This document shows, in pieces, positions 44,994 through 58,159 of a DNA stretch of 64,000 nt. The notes under the pieces are model-generated. The model made no database searches and was not told where the DNA came from. It saw only the letters and a list, made by a program, of their open reading frames with translations. The stretch comes from Armillaria gallica (lineage: Eukaryota; Basidiomycota; Agaricomycetes; Agaricales; Physalacriaceae). Each line of letters begins with the position of its first letter. The stretch's first letter is position 1. The position numbers were made by a program, and so were the translations under genes. The stretch is from positions 4,836,001 to 4,900,000 of the forward strand of contig JBANDB010000005.1 in assembly GCA_037576215.1 (NCBI GenBank), read 5' to 3'.

Positions 44994-46705
44994 TTGCTGG
45001 TCCTATACCGCATACCCAAAAATTTAGTTTCTAATTGTTTCTCGTTGTCTTCGTAAAAGTGTTTTTGGCCAATCACACGTCTTTCTTTCCTTTGTTCGTC
45101 CGAACCTTGTCGGTGCGCGCCCGTGCAACCCATCCTCTTTTCTTCTCAAACCCACAAACCCTAAGCTATCTGAAACTCTTCGAACCTAGCGTCCAAATTC
45201 GCTCTACTTGCTTTGATCATCCCCCGTCTGACTTGCTGCGCCTGTCTTTAACAACTCGCATATAACCAGTGCTGAAGGCCACCTAATGCACTGTCTCAAC
45301 CTTACTAGGCTTTTATTCGGGGCATCATTCTAATTGGTGAGTTCAGTTCAAACTGTGCTGCCGTAACACACACAGGTTTAACCGTCCATCATCCATTCTC
45401 TTGTTCTCAAGCTATGATTTACCATTTTTGACACGATGTTAGCAGGCATCCCGAGTCGTCCCTTATTACATGGTTTTAGGACCGTGAATGTCTCTATAGC
45501 TGATGCTAGACTTCGTTACCAAAACTTCTTTCTGCCGCGCCTATCAAGCTTCTATCTGAAGGGTGACGCTGCTTCATAAAAATAAGGCCCTTTATAGATG
45601 GCAACCAGCTCCGTTATTCTGATTGTGATGTCCTATTACACTATTTGGCAACATAAACCAGTGATTCTCATCGGGACCGTCGAACCCTTTCGAAGCATCG
45701 CTGTCGATGACGCACTTGGAGATCAAGGTTCTCCGTATGTGAGGACGTGATCCCCGTCGCGCAAAGGATTCTCCCTGTAATCCTCCCTCCTTTAGACGAG
45801 TCCGGTCTAGGAGGAGACTGCCGAATGGTCTACGGGAGTCTCACCATTACCGTAGCGAGACAGGTGTGCCTCAGTGGCGTTCATTTCATTCGTCCAACAC
45901 TTCTGATTCAATGTAATGCTAGTCAGCGCAATTTGTATGATGTATGATGGTCAAGGCGAACACGGTACTGTTTTTCGGCCCCGTCGCGGAATCGTTCGGC
46001 GAACTCACTAACCCTGTCGCACAAGCCTCAAGAACATTATGTAGTGACAGTAGTGGCACTTGAGCGATGATTTCAACTTACTATAGGGTATTCAAAATCA
46101 ATTTACCCTTTGCACGGGCTCAAGTAATTCCCTCATTCGCAGTGACATCGCCTTGCATACAACACATAAGTTTTGATCTTCTTAACCAATACCTCGGAGA
46201 AACCCACATCGCCCTCGGTAAAATGTCACAAACTAATTCCTAGATGGGGTCGCCCTTTCGCGACGGGCGAGGGTTCTACTCAATGGCGACTTGTACCCGT
46301 GTCTATCTTTAGCTGACAACCGTGGCCGCAGGATGATGATTCCTACCAGTATTTTCTCTTGCTTGACGCTCAACCCTGCACTCGAACATGCGCGAACGCT
46401 AAAGACAGATGTAATCAAGTTATGTCTAGAGTTGCTACGTCATGAGGGCGCGCGTATCATTCTGTTCCGGCAGCTACGACCGGCCTCAAAATTCTGGGGT
46501 ACGTGTATGGTCTAGTTTATTCTATTGGTGTACATGTCGACCGAGTGAATCACTCAAGTCCTAGCTACTAGGGTAGCTCTCCTTTTATAGGATCTCCTTT
46601 CACCGATCGCGCTGATGAATCTGGGTCGTCAATAATCCCAATGCTGACCTCTCCACTATAATCCTGGGCTCGTATTGTTTCAATTTGAACTTGTATTCCA
46701 GTCTT
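44994..46705. other. intergenic
   Basis: No gene or repeat structure that I can support. Confidence 0.4.
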
Positions 46706-48404
46706 CTACGCGTCTGCTTTAGTAAACGCGTATTTTAATGATCCGAAAATACGCACGTCGCCTTGGTTCATCAATCCGTTGAGACGGCCTACTAATCGAC
46801 CACCTTGAGTTCGTTCTTGTAATGAGTGAGATTCGCCACGAGAGGAACTTTGCATTGCGCGCATTCCTTTCCGAGCGTTAAGAGTGGCCAAGAGGGAATT
46901 TGAATAGACTAGCGATGGTCGAGGTTAGCCTTCTAGAGTAGGAATTCAGCAAAACAAAGGCGCACATCGTCCAACTGTGAAACGGATGAGCTACTGTCGC
47001 GGGTAAGATATCGACTGAAACGCACTGAGAAAGTAGAAGCAGAAGTAAACCAACGTATTCGGCAATGCCAGAATCTGTATGCAAAATGAGTCGATCTTTG
47101 TCTAATTACGAACAAAGGCACCCACAGTGACCAAAGACATGATTGCACATATAGACGTGAGTAGTCCAGAGTTTATTGAGAAAAGGATCTAGGGGTATCG
47201 TAAACCAATTAGTGATTGATTCACAATAAATGGGTACGCACCAAACGATTGATAACATGATTACTCCAGGCAAAACCAGACTTCGAAGAATTCAGCATGG
47301 TACATATGGCTGCAGAAATGAGGACATCGCCGGCGGCAGCGAGGGCGTTAATAGACATGGAGACACCTTTGATTTGCTTGAGGTCGGCGAACGTCTTCAG
47401 GTTCATGCCAAGAGCGACATATGCTGCGAGACGTCAAATTTCACATAAACATCCCCGGACAAAAAGCTCACCGATCGTGACGCCTTATCCATCCGGATTG
47501 CATTGAGTGAAGACTGGCAATAGGATAAAGAGACTGGCTTCTCACCGAATTCTCCAATTACAAGGAGACCCTGGACGATATTTAGACACGATGAGGAGAG
47601 ACAGTCAAAAACTCACGATGACAAGTGTAATAGGGATATTTTTGCGGACTGGCAACGGATCAGAAGAGTATCACGCAGAAGTAGCAGATCATACATGACC
47701 ATATCCGGTGAACGAAAAATGATTGTACTAAGAAACCGGATATGCCGTTGAACAAAGCTTCCAGCTATACGCAGCGGTCAGCCTTGTCCCTTTGTTAATT
47801 GGCAAATCGACGGACATAGAGACTCCTGCAGGACGATGAAGGTGAACAGGACAAAGGGTGATAGCGAAGACACGCACCATAGCACATTCTGCAGGTTATC
47901 AGTGTCGCCAAAGTGCGTGATAGTATAGTTGTACACTGTTAACGGTGAACAAATTAACGACCATCTGCACACGGGTATACAGGCTTACCAGCTTGTGATA
48001 TGAGAATCTGATGGATGGTATCGCTCAACCAAGTGCAGAATACCTGTGGGAAGTTTAGGCGCGAGGGACCCAGGAAGGCAAGAGATGGTCGAGGCTTACC
48101 ACCACCCGGAGGAAGGTAGGGTCATTTTTGTAGTTATCGAAATAGTACCAAGTCTGGACGCAGGAAACTGTGCGGATGGGAAACAGATGGTGAGATCTCA
48201 TCCCCTCAGAGGACGGTAACAAACCCACCACCCCATAGTCTGATACAAGCTGGTAAGCACAGGACAAGTAGATATATCGTACAACTCACGCTCCAGCCAA
48301 GACCATTCCAATATACAACGGTCCCATGCTGTGGCAAATCAGGAGATATTTTCACATACCGTAATGCGTACCACTTACGTGCCGCCCAGCGAATTGGAGT
48401 CCAT
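46706..48404 (-). CDS. DUF6534-family membrane protein, gene 1
   Basis: A fungal multi-pass membrane family of unknown function, usually about seven helices. The start is ATG 48404 (MDSNSLGGT|MGPLYIGMVLAGA). Exons then give VSCVQTWYYFDNYKNDPTF, VFCTWLSDTIHQILIS, VYNYTITHFGDTDNLQNVLW, a segment resembling FNGISGFLVQSFFVHRIW, and the diagnostic GVSMSINALAAAGDVLISAA with SKSGFAWSNHVINRL. The last exons give FSINTGLL-like sequence and YSNSLLATLNARKGMRAMQS, ending at 46706. Two middle junctions (near 48230 and 47700) are not resolved, so a small defect cannot be excluded. Genes 2 and 3 of the family follow at 53-58 kb on the same strand. Confidence 0.68.
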
Positions 48405-50559
48405 GTTGGAGGAGTGGAAGGAAGAGGGAAAGGCTCCGAGAGGGAGACCCGCTTTGGGTATGTTTTCACGTAGAACATGTTTAAAAGCCCGCGACAATAG
48501 GAGACAAAGGTGGAGAAGATACCGGTTCAGTGTTGAGCATGACAACCTAGATGAATTTGATCAAACCATCCCTTTCCTGCCGGCGCCGCATTTTTGCCTC
48601 CTTTTGCATATTGCAGACAAATTGTAGGCGCTGTTGACCAAGTAAATTCGCCGAAATAAACACCGTGGCTGGAGCAAGCCTGGAGGCTGGGGTTTGGTCG
48701 CCTGGACCTACTCTTTTACTCAAGTTAGAGTGGAGAATATTGAATAATGTTTCACCTGAGTTCGCGGTATCTGGAGAGGGTGCGATCGATCGATTTATGG
48801 AGGATATTGTTTACCCTTCATCCCCGTCGCTAAGACAGACCAAGAAGCGCCAGTAGTGATCATCCGGTTCGTCGCTCCGCAGAAAAATGATGCCGTATTT
48901 TAGAAAACGCAACTTGAAGCACTGCGTAAGTAAGTAGTAAGGATTGATCGGAGCAACTGTTAGACAGCGTCATTCCGCAGACCGTTTCCCTGCTTGACGC
49001 GTGATACTCGATTCCCGCCCGCCCTCCATTCAAATTTCAAGTTCCAACAAAAATAAGTTAGCAGGAATAGAATCATCCAGGCTGCAGTCCGAGTCATGCA
49101 TGCGCCACGGAATGTAGCAAAAGGACTGTAATGCTGAACGCAGATAGATTAAACGACATCATCAGATAAAGAATAGCTTTTGGAAGTTCACATACACGAG
49201 ATAAGATCTCCGACTTGTACGAGATCCCAGTGAATTTCACCTCGGCGTAGCAGGTATTTAAAATGCTGAACGAAGTCAAAAACCTTAAGCAGAGTATTGT
49301 ATTTTGGAATCACTTTGCTGACGACTCGGGAGGTATAACTCCATAACTTCGGGGCTGATAGCGATCAACATGTGCTGATACTGTAGGGTACCGTCTTGTG
49401 TGGAATTGAGTGGAATTTGGGCTCCGCTGCGCTTCTTCTGTATAGAGGACACGAGGGCAGGGTGTGATGAGAAAGTGAAAGACAGGGCGACTCTAAGAAG
49501 GAATTCGTACTGGCCGTCGACGGATGTTCGTATGCACCTGCGGAAACGGAAAAACCGAGGCTTCTCACGACAACAGGGAATCATCTTTTTCGTTGTTTTG
49601 GAGACTGGGATCAACGCATCCGTAGAAGAACTTGCATATCGGACATCAGCTAGACTAGAAGTTCATGTATAGTTCGGAGAAAAAATGACGAATCGGATCC
49701 GGAATCTGGGCCATTAGACAGAGTGATGATACACAGCAGAAAAGAAAAAAAAGGCTCGTAACGAGATATTATCTTGGTCAGCGATCATGTATTCTTCGAC
49801 AGATGCTCTATCATCGCCGCCCCCTTTTGTGAAGACATCGATAACGATTTAGCATCTTTGAAATGGCAGTGCGTTTCATTTGAAGAAACTTGAAGCCTGG
49901 AGCAGGCCAAGGCACGAAACATACATCAACTAAGTTGCTGAGGGCTAAAGGTCGCCATCATAGTATACCGCTGACCCAAGGAATTCCGATGACCCGGTAC
50001 ACAAATCCGTTATGGGTGTAATAAGGAAACCTGGAAGTCGATCATGAGTTGGCAGAGGAGGATCCCGGAGAGATTTGTTGAGATCATATGAGTGAAAGCC
50101 AGTATGGGAAATGAATCCAGGTCGGATACCTACTCTCGCATATCGTCGCTCGAAGGGACTTCAGGCTGTTGAAAGGCAGTGCCTGATATTGGGCGTGTCG
50201 AAGCCCTCTTACTAGCAGAAACACCCAAGAAATTTCTACACAAGACTTTTATCAGTTTTCACGATATGTATACTAAGAGCACACCTGAACGTTAATGAAC
50301 CCTGATGTCCAGAATTTAAGCAATTGTTTTGCGCTCTTGCCTCTTATCCGTTTCTCGACAATTGAGGCAAAATTGGGCGATAGGAATGGGTAATGAAAAC
50401 TGATCCTAGTTTATTATCAAATAAGACGACGGAAGTGAACATGCTCTGCAAAAAGGGAAGAGGAGGGTCCGTGATGGTGGTATGAGGTCAAGAGTAAGCG
50501 GGTGATCGGGCCGAGTTGCCGACGCGTTCCTTGACTTCCAACTGAACTTTTCAGTGCGG
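48405..50559. other. intergenic
   Basis: ORFs of 60-110 codons occur on both strands (for example 49285-49614), but none has a recognisable domain or consistent splice sites. Confidence 0.35.
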
Positions 50560-50785
50560 TATCTTCAAGGTGATGGTCACGTCAAGGTCCTGAATGAGAG
50601 TCCAAAGGTGAAGGGTGCTGCGCTGCCGTAGAAATCCAGTCATCGGAAGAAACGTCGACATTGGCGAGGATATCGATGCCTTCGAGCGGAATAGAGCCAT
50701 ACGCGGTAGCAATGATGCCGGTGGTTGAGGGCGTGTCGGCAATGGCCAAGCCCCGTTACGCGAGACTTTGGCTGTGATAGGCGTA
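50560..50785 (-). pseudogene. SDR fragment (5' part, third copy)
   Basis: The minus strand aligns with the first 70 codons of the SDR at 17176. The start region reads CCTATCACAGCCAAAGT where the intact gene has CCTATCATGCCCAAAGT, so the ATG is lost. A deletion follows, and then GGCTCTATTCCGCTCGAAGG and a stretch ending in the IQDLDV homologue. The catalytic half is absent. Confidence 0.6.
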
Positions 50786-51412
50786 CAAAGTAAGTTTTTT
50801 ATGCTTTGCACTCGTGCATGGTGCTAATATACATAAGGTTCCGCCGAATATGTACGTCGTTTGGGCGAGCGAATCTTTTCAAGTCCAGAAAATCGATATA
50901 CGCGTTAAACGAGTATTGCGACTCCGATGCAAAATTTGGACCTACATAGAGTAAAAGTAAGCATGCAGTAGCCCTGGTCAAATCTACCCCCAAGCTGACG
51001 AGACTTCTGCCCCGTAGTTCCTTTCAATATGCAGAATCAGATTAGACGAAGGATATGCTAATAAGGAATTCTGCCGACTAGTAACGGCCCGTTGTCGGCA
51101 ACAACAGGATCTCAAGCTCTGCCAAGTGGTGCTCATCGATGGAACGAGCTAATTAGAGGGTGCTTGGTGTATTCTCGCCCTGGCATGGTTCGCGGGCTAT
51201 AGGCACGGCCGTTCCTTATTGGGACCTTGTGTCAGTAACAGCACCAACACCAGTGACATCGTGAATGACACAAACATGTCCAACGCAAGAAGAGTGTGGC
51301 AGGCTTTACTGCTTACGGTTCGCCGGCGTTCAATTGTAATGATTTCTAGACTTAACCCAACTCAGGCTCTGCCACGCAGATAGATAATCTATTCAATACC
51401 AGGACGCATCGT
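50786..51412. other. spacer between two SDR remnants
   Basis: No gene is seen. Confidence 0.35.
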
Positions 51413-52094
51413 TCACCAAGGCATTAAAGTTCCATCGAACCGGAAAAATTTGGCGTTATCGTCTTTCTTCAACCCTTCGACAACGTCCACGATACTCTTT
51501 GCGCTAACACTGGGCTCCATACCTCCCTCTCCAGCCAGGGACCCCATATCCGTCGCAACCCACCCCGGATGCACCGGCACGACCACAAACCCCTCCTCTT
51601 TCAGCTCATCGGCATATTTCACCGCCAACATGTTCAACGCCGCCTTGCTTACTGAATACACCCCTGAGCGCACCATCCGTGTAGGGGACTCTGCAATTTT
51701 GAAAGACCCTGCGGAGGAGGATATGAAGATGATCTTTTTCTCTCTTCCTCGGCGCAGAGCGGGAAGGAAGGCGGAGACAACGCGGTGCGGGCCGATGACG
51801 TTGGTGGCAAGGTAGGATTCTAGAACGGAGGGAGAGGAGGCGAGGAGGGCGTCGAGTCCCCCTATGGCAGCGTTGATAATGATGATGTCGAGCTTTTAGA
51901 CGAGAGGATGCTGAGCAGCTTTGGTGATGGAGGTGTCAGAGGCGATGTCGACGTCAGTGAGGGTGTCGATGCTTTCGAGCGGAGTGGTGCTACGCACGGT
52001 GGCGACGACAGTGGTGGAAGTCCGAGTTTGGAGCTCTTTGGCGAGGGCGAGGCCAAGGCCGCGTGATGCACCAACAACGAGGACTTTAGGCATC
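51413..52094 (-). pseudogene. SDR oxidoreductase, full length but with one nonsense codon
   Basis: Paralogue of the SDR at 17176-17853. ATG 52094 opens on MPKVLVVGASRGLGLALAKE. The frame then runs to TAA at 51896-51898, where the intact gene has CAG (HPLV-Q-DLD). Beyond the stop the same frame continues without another lesion: IIIINAAIGG, SSSAGS, YSVSKAALNML (catalytic Tyr and Lys present), VHPGWVATDM, and the end FDGTLMPW at 51413. A single codon therefore separates it from a complete enzyme, suggesting recent loss, readthrough or a sequencing error. Confidence 0.72.
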
Positions 52095-53319
52095 GTTGCA
52101 CAAGGATAGACAAGTGCGTTCAAGTACACGAGGTAAGCACTTTCCGAGACCTGATGCAGATGTCTGAGTTTATATACCAGTTCGGTCAATCCTCCCTCTG
52201 CGAAATGACAATCATTTCAAGGGCTGCTGAAAAACACCGACGTTTATCAGCACCACACCTTACTTGTCGTGTATTGACTGCTTTCACCTAAGTACTGTGA
52301 CCCTAAATACACGAGAACAAGGACTCAAACAAGTAGCTCGGCATCAACAAAACTTCTGTTTTCTGGGACGTTTTTTTCTAGTTAATTTGTTCTCAGAAGC
52401 AAAGGTGCGACAAACCCGGTACGAGTACCGTAGTCCAGTCATTACTGCTGACTCGTGCCCATCCCAGGGCTGTAATAAGCTCCTGATAAACTGTTTCCGT
52501 GCCGATGTGATACGTACCCACCACGACTGGTACACCAAGCCGAAGACCGTATTTTACGGACGACACCCTTGACCCGGAGGTGAAATTCAACTAAAACCAT
52601 GAACAGGATGCGTCGTATAAAGTTTCCTTCGTTTTTAACCGCCCTCCTCACTGAACGGAGTATTAGGATGTAGGCGCCTGAGGAAGAACTGCCGTCAGTG
52701 GTTAGTCGAGTCGCGAATGCAACACTCGCTCGCACGTCCGAGGAATTGATGCAGACTCCCGAAAACGTCGTCAAATCCTTCATTTTTCTGACGCACATAT
52801 GTTGAAAGACTTATTTTCTGCTGGATTTGGCCTATCTAGAGACTAGCCTGGTTGAATGCTCGGTCCTTGAAAATTGGATCTTACCCCAGATCGGGCGCTC
52901 TGTATCATGTACATGACTCGCATCTCCACCTCCTGGATAGGGAGACATCAGGATAGGTCCTAGGTAGGCCCCACCCGAGACTCGTTGCAGATGTCTAAGT
53001 ACTATTTCCAGCTCGGAAAATTCCCCGACTCTGTATTATGCATTTCCATGACACATTTCGATAGCGAAGAGTCGAGCGGGTCGATCTCTGACAAAGCATC
53101 GAAGATTTCAATGTCAATTGCAATCTAAGGACTTTCATACCAGTGCGACTACTGCTAATGCTACTGTAAACGGAGTTTCGGCCAATAAGGGTAGCGAGCC
53201 TTGGACCGTCGCCGTGGCTTGACCAAGTTCTTAGTCTATGTAAGTTGTCTGTTCCGTTGTTACCATGATCTTCGTCTCCTTGACATTCTAATTAAATTCT
53301 TTTCTTAGTGTGAAGGCTG
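52095..53319. other. intergenic
   Basis: ORFs on the minus strand at 52442-52798 and 52393-52590 show no recognisable family. Nothing is supported. Confidence 0.35.
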
Positions 53320-55109
53320 TTAGTGGTTGGATGCACTCACTATAGGATTATGTCCGCGAAGTTCGATAGCTGTAACGGGACCGTCGCGAATATTCCGCCG
53401 TATATTTGCCCCACCATCATAAACAACACCGTCAGCAATGACCTGGCCAAACTTCTCCTGGAGTTGTGGACGATAGTTCAAGCTATTGGAGCTAAGTCTC
53501 AGCAAAACGAATTCTGCTACAACACAACGATGTTCTTACGCGGCGACTATGTTAACCGACCAATTTTCAGTGGCTTTGGTCGAGGTAATAGATAGGTACT
53601 CACGCAGCGTGATGGTATACACCTTACTTAGGCAAAGATAAATTGGCATCCTAAATTTTCAGGGTCACCGACGTCCGTTTAGCACGTTTGAAAGCGAAAA
53701 ACTCACCACAGAATTTCTTTTGGACTTACGATATGCATAATCAGTTTCACAGTGTGCATCAGGAACACTAAGATGCCCCGGCCCAATACGTATTTGAACA
53801 ATTTCTGAAGAATCGTGTCAGTTCTGGGGATGGTCAGCACGCACGTTTCCTTCCGATCGCATAGTGGTCAATTACCTCTGTATTCCCGTGCGAGACTTCG
53901 ATAGGTAAACTGAGAGTGCAATAGTGGTGACCAGATCTGCAGCAGCGGCAAAACCGTTGTCTAGACAATTTTCCACCTAAGAGTGAAGTCAACTAGGAGA
54001 TTTGTTGAATCAGACCACAAATCTTACCGTCCTCATCTTAGTGACTAAACCGTCGACAGTCGGATGCCTGGCTTGGTCCACGATGTAAGCTACATAGATA
54101 AAGACGATCTAGAAGGCTTCATTGTAATCAGAATCAATGCTTACCCAAACCGGCTCCTGTAGAGTTTGAGTTGAATAGAACGTAAAGCACATTGAGTCCG
54201 TAGCTCACCGAAAGATAACGCTCCTAATACCATCTAGTTTAAAGACTTATGAGGGGGTCCAGTATTGACACAGGACTAGGACGTACTACTACGACCGGAA
54301 CAATGCGATTCTGAGGCTGCACTGAATATTCCATGAGCAAAGGAGCAGTAGCCTTTGTCAGATCGCTGCTCACGAAGGTATAACTTTGATACAAAATAAA
54401 TCCGAGCCCTGGGGGAAAAAAAGTTTCTTGTTATTTGATGCAAGTGAAATGAAATGTGTCCTCTCACATCAGAATAATCACGATGGTCGCTGAAATCTCG
54501 ACCAGAAAACCTCTACAATATTCGGGATCAATGTCAGTACACATGCATTACCAGGCGCTCTGAGACTGACGTAGGAGTTACTACTAGCACTTCAAAGTTT
54601 CCATAATTTTTTATCTAAATTGGGTCATCACGCAGGGAACATCCAGAGAGTGGAATATACGCACAAAATAGAACTGCATAATTTGGGTCATCACGCATGT
54701 TGACACTGTCTCCAAGGCTCTATTCTCCGTGTCAACGAGAGTTCCCCCACATTGCACCTAAAGCGTACTTACATTAATAGCGCGACCTATCGAAGACTCA
54801 AGACAATCATTCAGGGAGGATTCCTTGACTGAAAACATACCAGTGCGCGCAGTCCCCATATATCATTATTCGCGTTGATATATGTCCAGCCTTGAACGAA
54901 TATGATTCCAAAGAGGCTACTTTATTTGTCATCATAAGATCTTCTATATTATGACAGAGCCGTACATTGTGGAAATGGTGTATCCTGACATGTCACGATT
55001 TAGTCTCTTGAGAGAGTCTAGGACTATGGGTTTGGCACCCACCATAGAAAAGCGGGTCGGCTTGCTTTGAAATGTCTTGTCCGAGAGTATCATTTGAAGA
55101 ACTCGACAT
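53320..55109 (-). CDS. DUF6534-family membrane protein, gene 2
   Basis: Rebuilt from many short exons; the best junctions join in phase. From ATG 55109: DISKQADPLFYG|GYTIST|ILFGIIFVQGW, YINANNDIWGLRALVALLM, ALETVSTCVMTQIMQFYF|IKNYGNFEV, VEISATIVIILM, ARIYFVSK, NRIVPVVV, VLGALSFG, VTKMRT|VENCLDNGFAAAADLV, IALSVYLSKSRTGIQR, TDTILQKLFKYVLGRGILVF, MPIYLCLSKVYTITL and a last exon SLNYRPQLQEKFG ending at 53320. The KSRTGIQR-TD block is the family hallmark. About seven helices are expected. It is in tandem with gene 3, head to tail. Confidence 0.72.
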
Positions 55110-55898
55110 CGAGGTTGTGTTGGAACAGGTCAAATCATCCTGGGCGCGATATATAAGAGGCTGATCAATCTCAGAAGGGTCATACCTGCATTGGCGCTCA
55201 ACCAAATAAACTCCAATCACGACGGTATATCAGCGATTGAAACACCATCTCTCACGGGAATTGAATGTCCCACAAATTCATCAATGCCTCCACCAACGGA
55301 AGTTTGAGGGACATCGGTGTTAGCTACTATTTTTAGCTACACTAGTACCGGCGTCAAGTATTCCGGTGTGCATCGCCAGGCATTGCCTCATCCCAAGACG
55401 TTGAAGCCATTGATTGGCATAGTTATCGATGAAGGAGCGTCGCTGAACTTCCTTCCCTTGTACTGTTGCCTTAACTTTTCGCGCTAAACAGTAAAAAATG
55501 ACTTAGTCATACGCTGCAAGATGGTCCGAACGCTGCGACTTGCAAATGCCTAGCCATATGTCGACTCCGACCTACCAGACCGGTCTGTTGGATATCGAAA
55601 CGATTTGAATGAATTGATGCCTTTTTCAAGGAAGGACCTGTATAACGACCGGACATCCGTATCTCGATGAGCGCCGGCTATACGTTGCAGAGATCAGGTG
55701 CGCGTAGCTTGCCATACAAGGTTCAAAAGTAAATTTATGATGTATATAGTTGGGGGATTCTCCAAGGCTGTTCAAGTGTCCAGGCTGATAAGCCTTGAAT
55801 GGCGGAAACGAATAATCAGAGAAGGAGGAGAGCGCTCATTACGTGCACTAAAGGATCAAAACCTAGAACGGAACATCAATCAGTACATGCGACACAGA
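55110..55898. other. spacer between tandem DUF6534 genes
   Basis: No gene is seen. A 94-codon plus-strand ORF (55698-55982) runs across the 3' end of gene 3 and is probably chance. Confidence 0.4.
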
Positions 55899-57690
55899 CT
55901 ACAGTCCATCAAAAGCGCGACCTTTTGTGATGACTCCGCGTTCTCCCTCTACAAGAAGAATCGTCAGCCCAACCTCTCGTAACTGATTGGAAGTGCATAC
56001 CGTGTCCTGCTTGGTTTGGGAGAGATCAATTGTATGTTGGGCTAATAAATTGATATTTGTGGAGCGGATGTTAGCGGAAGCCGCCCCATCCTGATTTGAT
56101 GTATCATTGACGGCGGTGTTGTCGATAGAAATATCGACTCGGGCATCCACACCGAAGCGAGACTCATAGTTCAACCTAAATGTGCGTAAGCGATCCCAAC
56201 AGCAATCAAAGAAGTAAAGTTACATGGCCACTGCCCATTTTATAATCAGTAAAAGGGGACGAGAAAAGAGATTCACTTGACTTACCCACAGAGATAATAT
56301 ACAATTTGTTCATGCCTAGATAGAGCGCCATCCTGCCACATGTTGTCGGCACAGAAAGTGAGAATATATGAGTCCATGACCTACCAGTATAGCTTTGATG
56401 CATCAATAGCGTACAGAAATACGGTAATTGCTTGAGCTGCAGTCATCAAGACTCCGTGGTTGATGCTATAGGTGAAGAACTTGTGAAGGACACTGCCAGA
56501 CCTCGATACCCAGTCAGCCAAATGCCTTTAAGAGCGAACAACTTCAGGTGTACCATTCACGCGACTGAGACAAAGCCAGTCCAATAGTGATCATAAGACT
56601 CGTTGCCGTAGCAGTAGCATGAATGGAAGCTATGTTGGCCTATCCAAAATAGTAGTTCAGCAAATTCAGTAACGGAATTGATGGGTACTACCTTTTGTAC
56701 ATTGCCAGCTGTCCCCACTTCAGGCCGGAGGGCGCAATTCGCAACGAAGGCCGAGCCAAACGCTAATACTTCTATGACAACACAGTGCTTGACAAAAATC
56801 GGTCTATACTCACAAAGGCCAGCTACAGCAAAAACAAGCTAGACGGGGCATTGTTAGCTAGGAACACCTCTCCATGAATGGCACACACAATAACAATAGG
56901 CAGTGACCAATTCCTCGGGCGCCCTAAGGGACCATTTAATAGTGATACCAAGTATTGACAGTGAGGTGCAAAGCTTACGTCGATATATGTTGACGGCAAA
57001 GAAAACATCGACCCTGGACGTCTCGCATGTCAGGAGCAAAATCCGGGCAATACAAGAAGTGATCCTCACATGAAAATGACGATTACCGTGATCCCAAGTT
57101 GGGCATCGAATGAACTATGAGGTGGGATGAGATACGATTAGACAGAAAACGAAAAACGCCATACTACGTGATAATTTTCAAGGAGTCCGGGTTGCCAAAG
57201 TTGCTTATCTGAAACTGCCTCAGAGTAGCTCAGCATAATACATAAGTTGCGATCGTTACCAGGTAGTGGTGCATGATCTGAATACTAAGGGAGGTTGTCG
57301 CTGAATCGATACCCCTTCGAAAATGTTCGTATGATCAAAATGGAAGGAGAGATAGGTTGCCCACAGTAAAAGTGCCACCTAAATCATTTGTTAGAGCTCT
57401 GCGTCCGTTTGGCCTAGACCAGTGAACACTACTGACGAATACACGCGTCGGCCAGTTATCAGAATTGGTGGTGATATAATTCCAGGCTTGAACCAACGTG
57501 ATACCAAAGAGGCTAGCGATAGGTCAAGAAAGAGCGGGAAATTCCGATACAATCGTGTCCTTACACAATGGAAAGAACATATCCTGACAAAAAGTGTGAG
57601 ATTGTGCTTGCAGCAGACCCTACATGGCTCACCATAGAATACACTACTGTAGCCTGTCGGGACACCGAACTGTGTATGGTCATTAGACAT
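55899..57690 (-). CDS. DUF6534-family membrane protein, gene 3
   Basis: From ATG 57690: FGVPTGYSSVFYG|GYVLSIV|LFGITLVQAW, NYITTNSDNWPTRVF|VALLL, GIDSATTSLSIQIMHHYL|FQ, ISNFGNPDSLKIIT, FDAQLGITVIVIFM|VDVFFA with VNIYR, RNWSLPIVIVCAIHG, LAFGSAFVANCALRPEVGTA, ANIASIHATATATSLMITIG, SGSVLHKFFTYSINHGVLMT, WMALYLGMNKLYIISV and a final hydrophilic exon LNYESRFGVDARVDISID ending at 55899. Nearly all introns are 45-60 nt with GT-AG ends, and phases fit without a stop. The start and exon pattern match gene 2, so the two arose by tandem duplication. Function is unknown. Confidence 0.75.
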
Positions 57691-58159
57691 TGTGCCAGCA
57701 AGTGGTCTCCCAAGGGCGCATCGACCGAGCGCCTATATACGAAGGACTCCGTTCGATAGTTTAGAAGCTGTCCGTTTTGCTCCACGTCGTATCTCCGAAA
57801 TCCGCTCTTGATTGTACTGAAACTAAATCATCAAGGAGGAGCTGCCAGGCCGTCGTAAGAGAGCTTGAACCAATACTACTTAGCGCCTATGATGGTTGAT
57901 AGAAACGGAGTCCGAGGTCCGGCAACTTCCGATACATATTGTTGTAGCCAAAAATAAATTTTGAGCTGCGAGTATCCAGACTTCCATAGAGAATGATGTA
58001 ACTCATGATGACGATCCCTACATACGCTGGTGAAACTGATCCCGCCCGGTTAGCGTTGCGACGAGTCAGGACGGGTGAATATAGGATACTTTCATGTACA
58101 TTTTACCTCAGAAGTATACATCGTTACATGGGGGAAGTTGATTACCCTTCCCGTCAACC
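57691..58159. other. intergenic
   Basis: No gene is seen. Confidence 0.4.
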
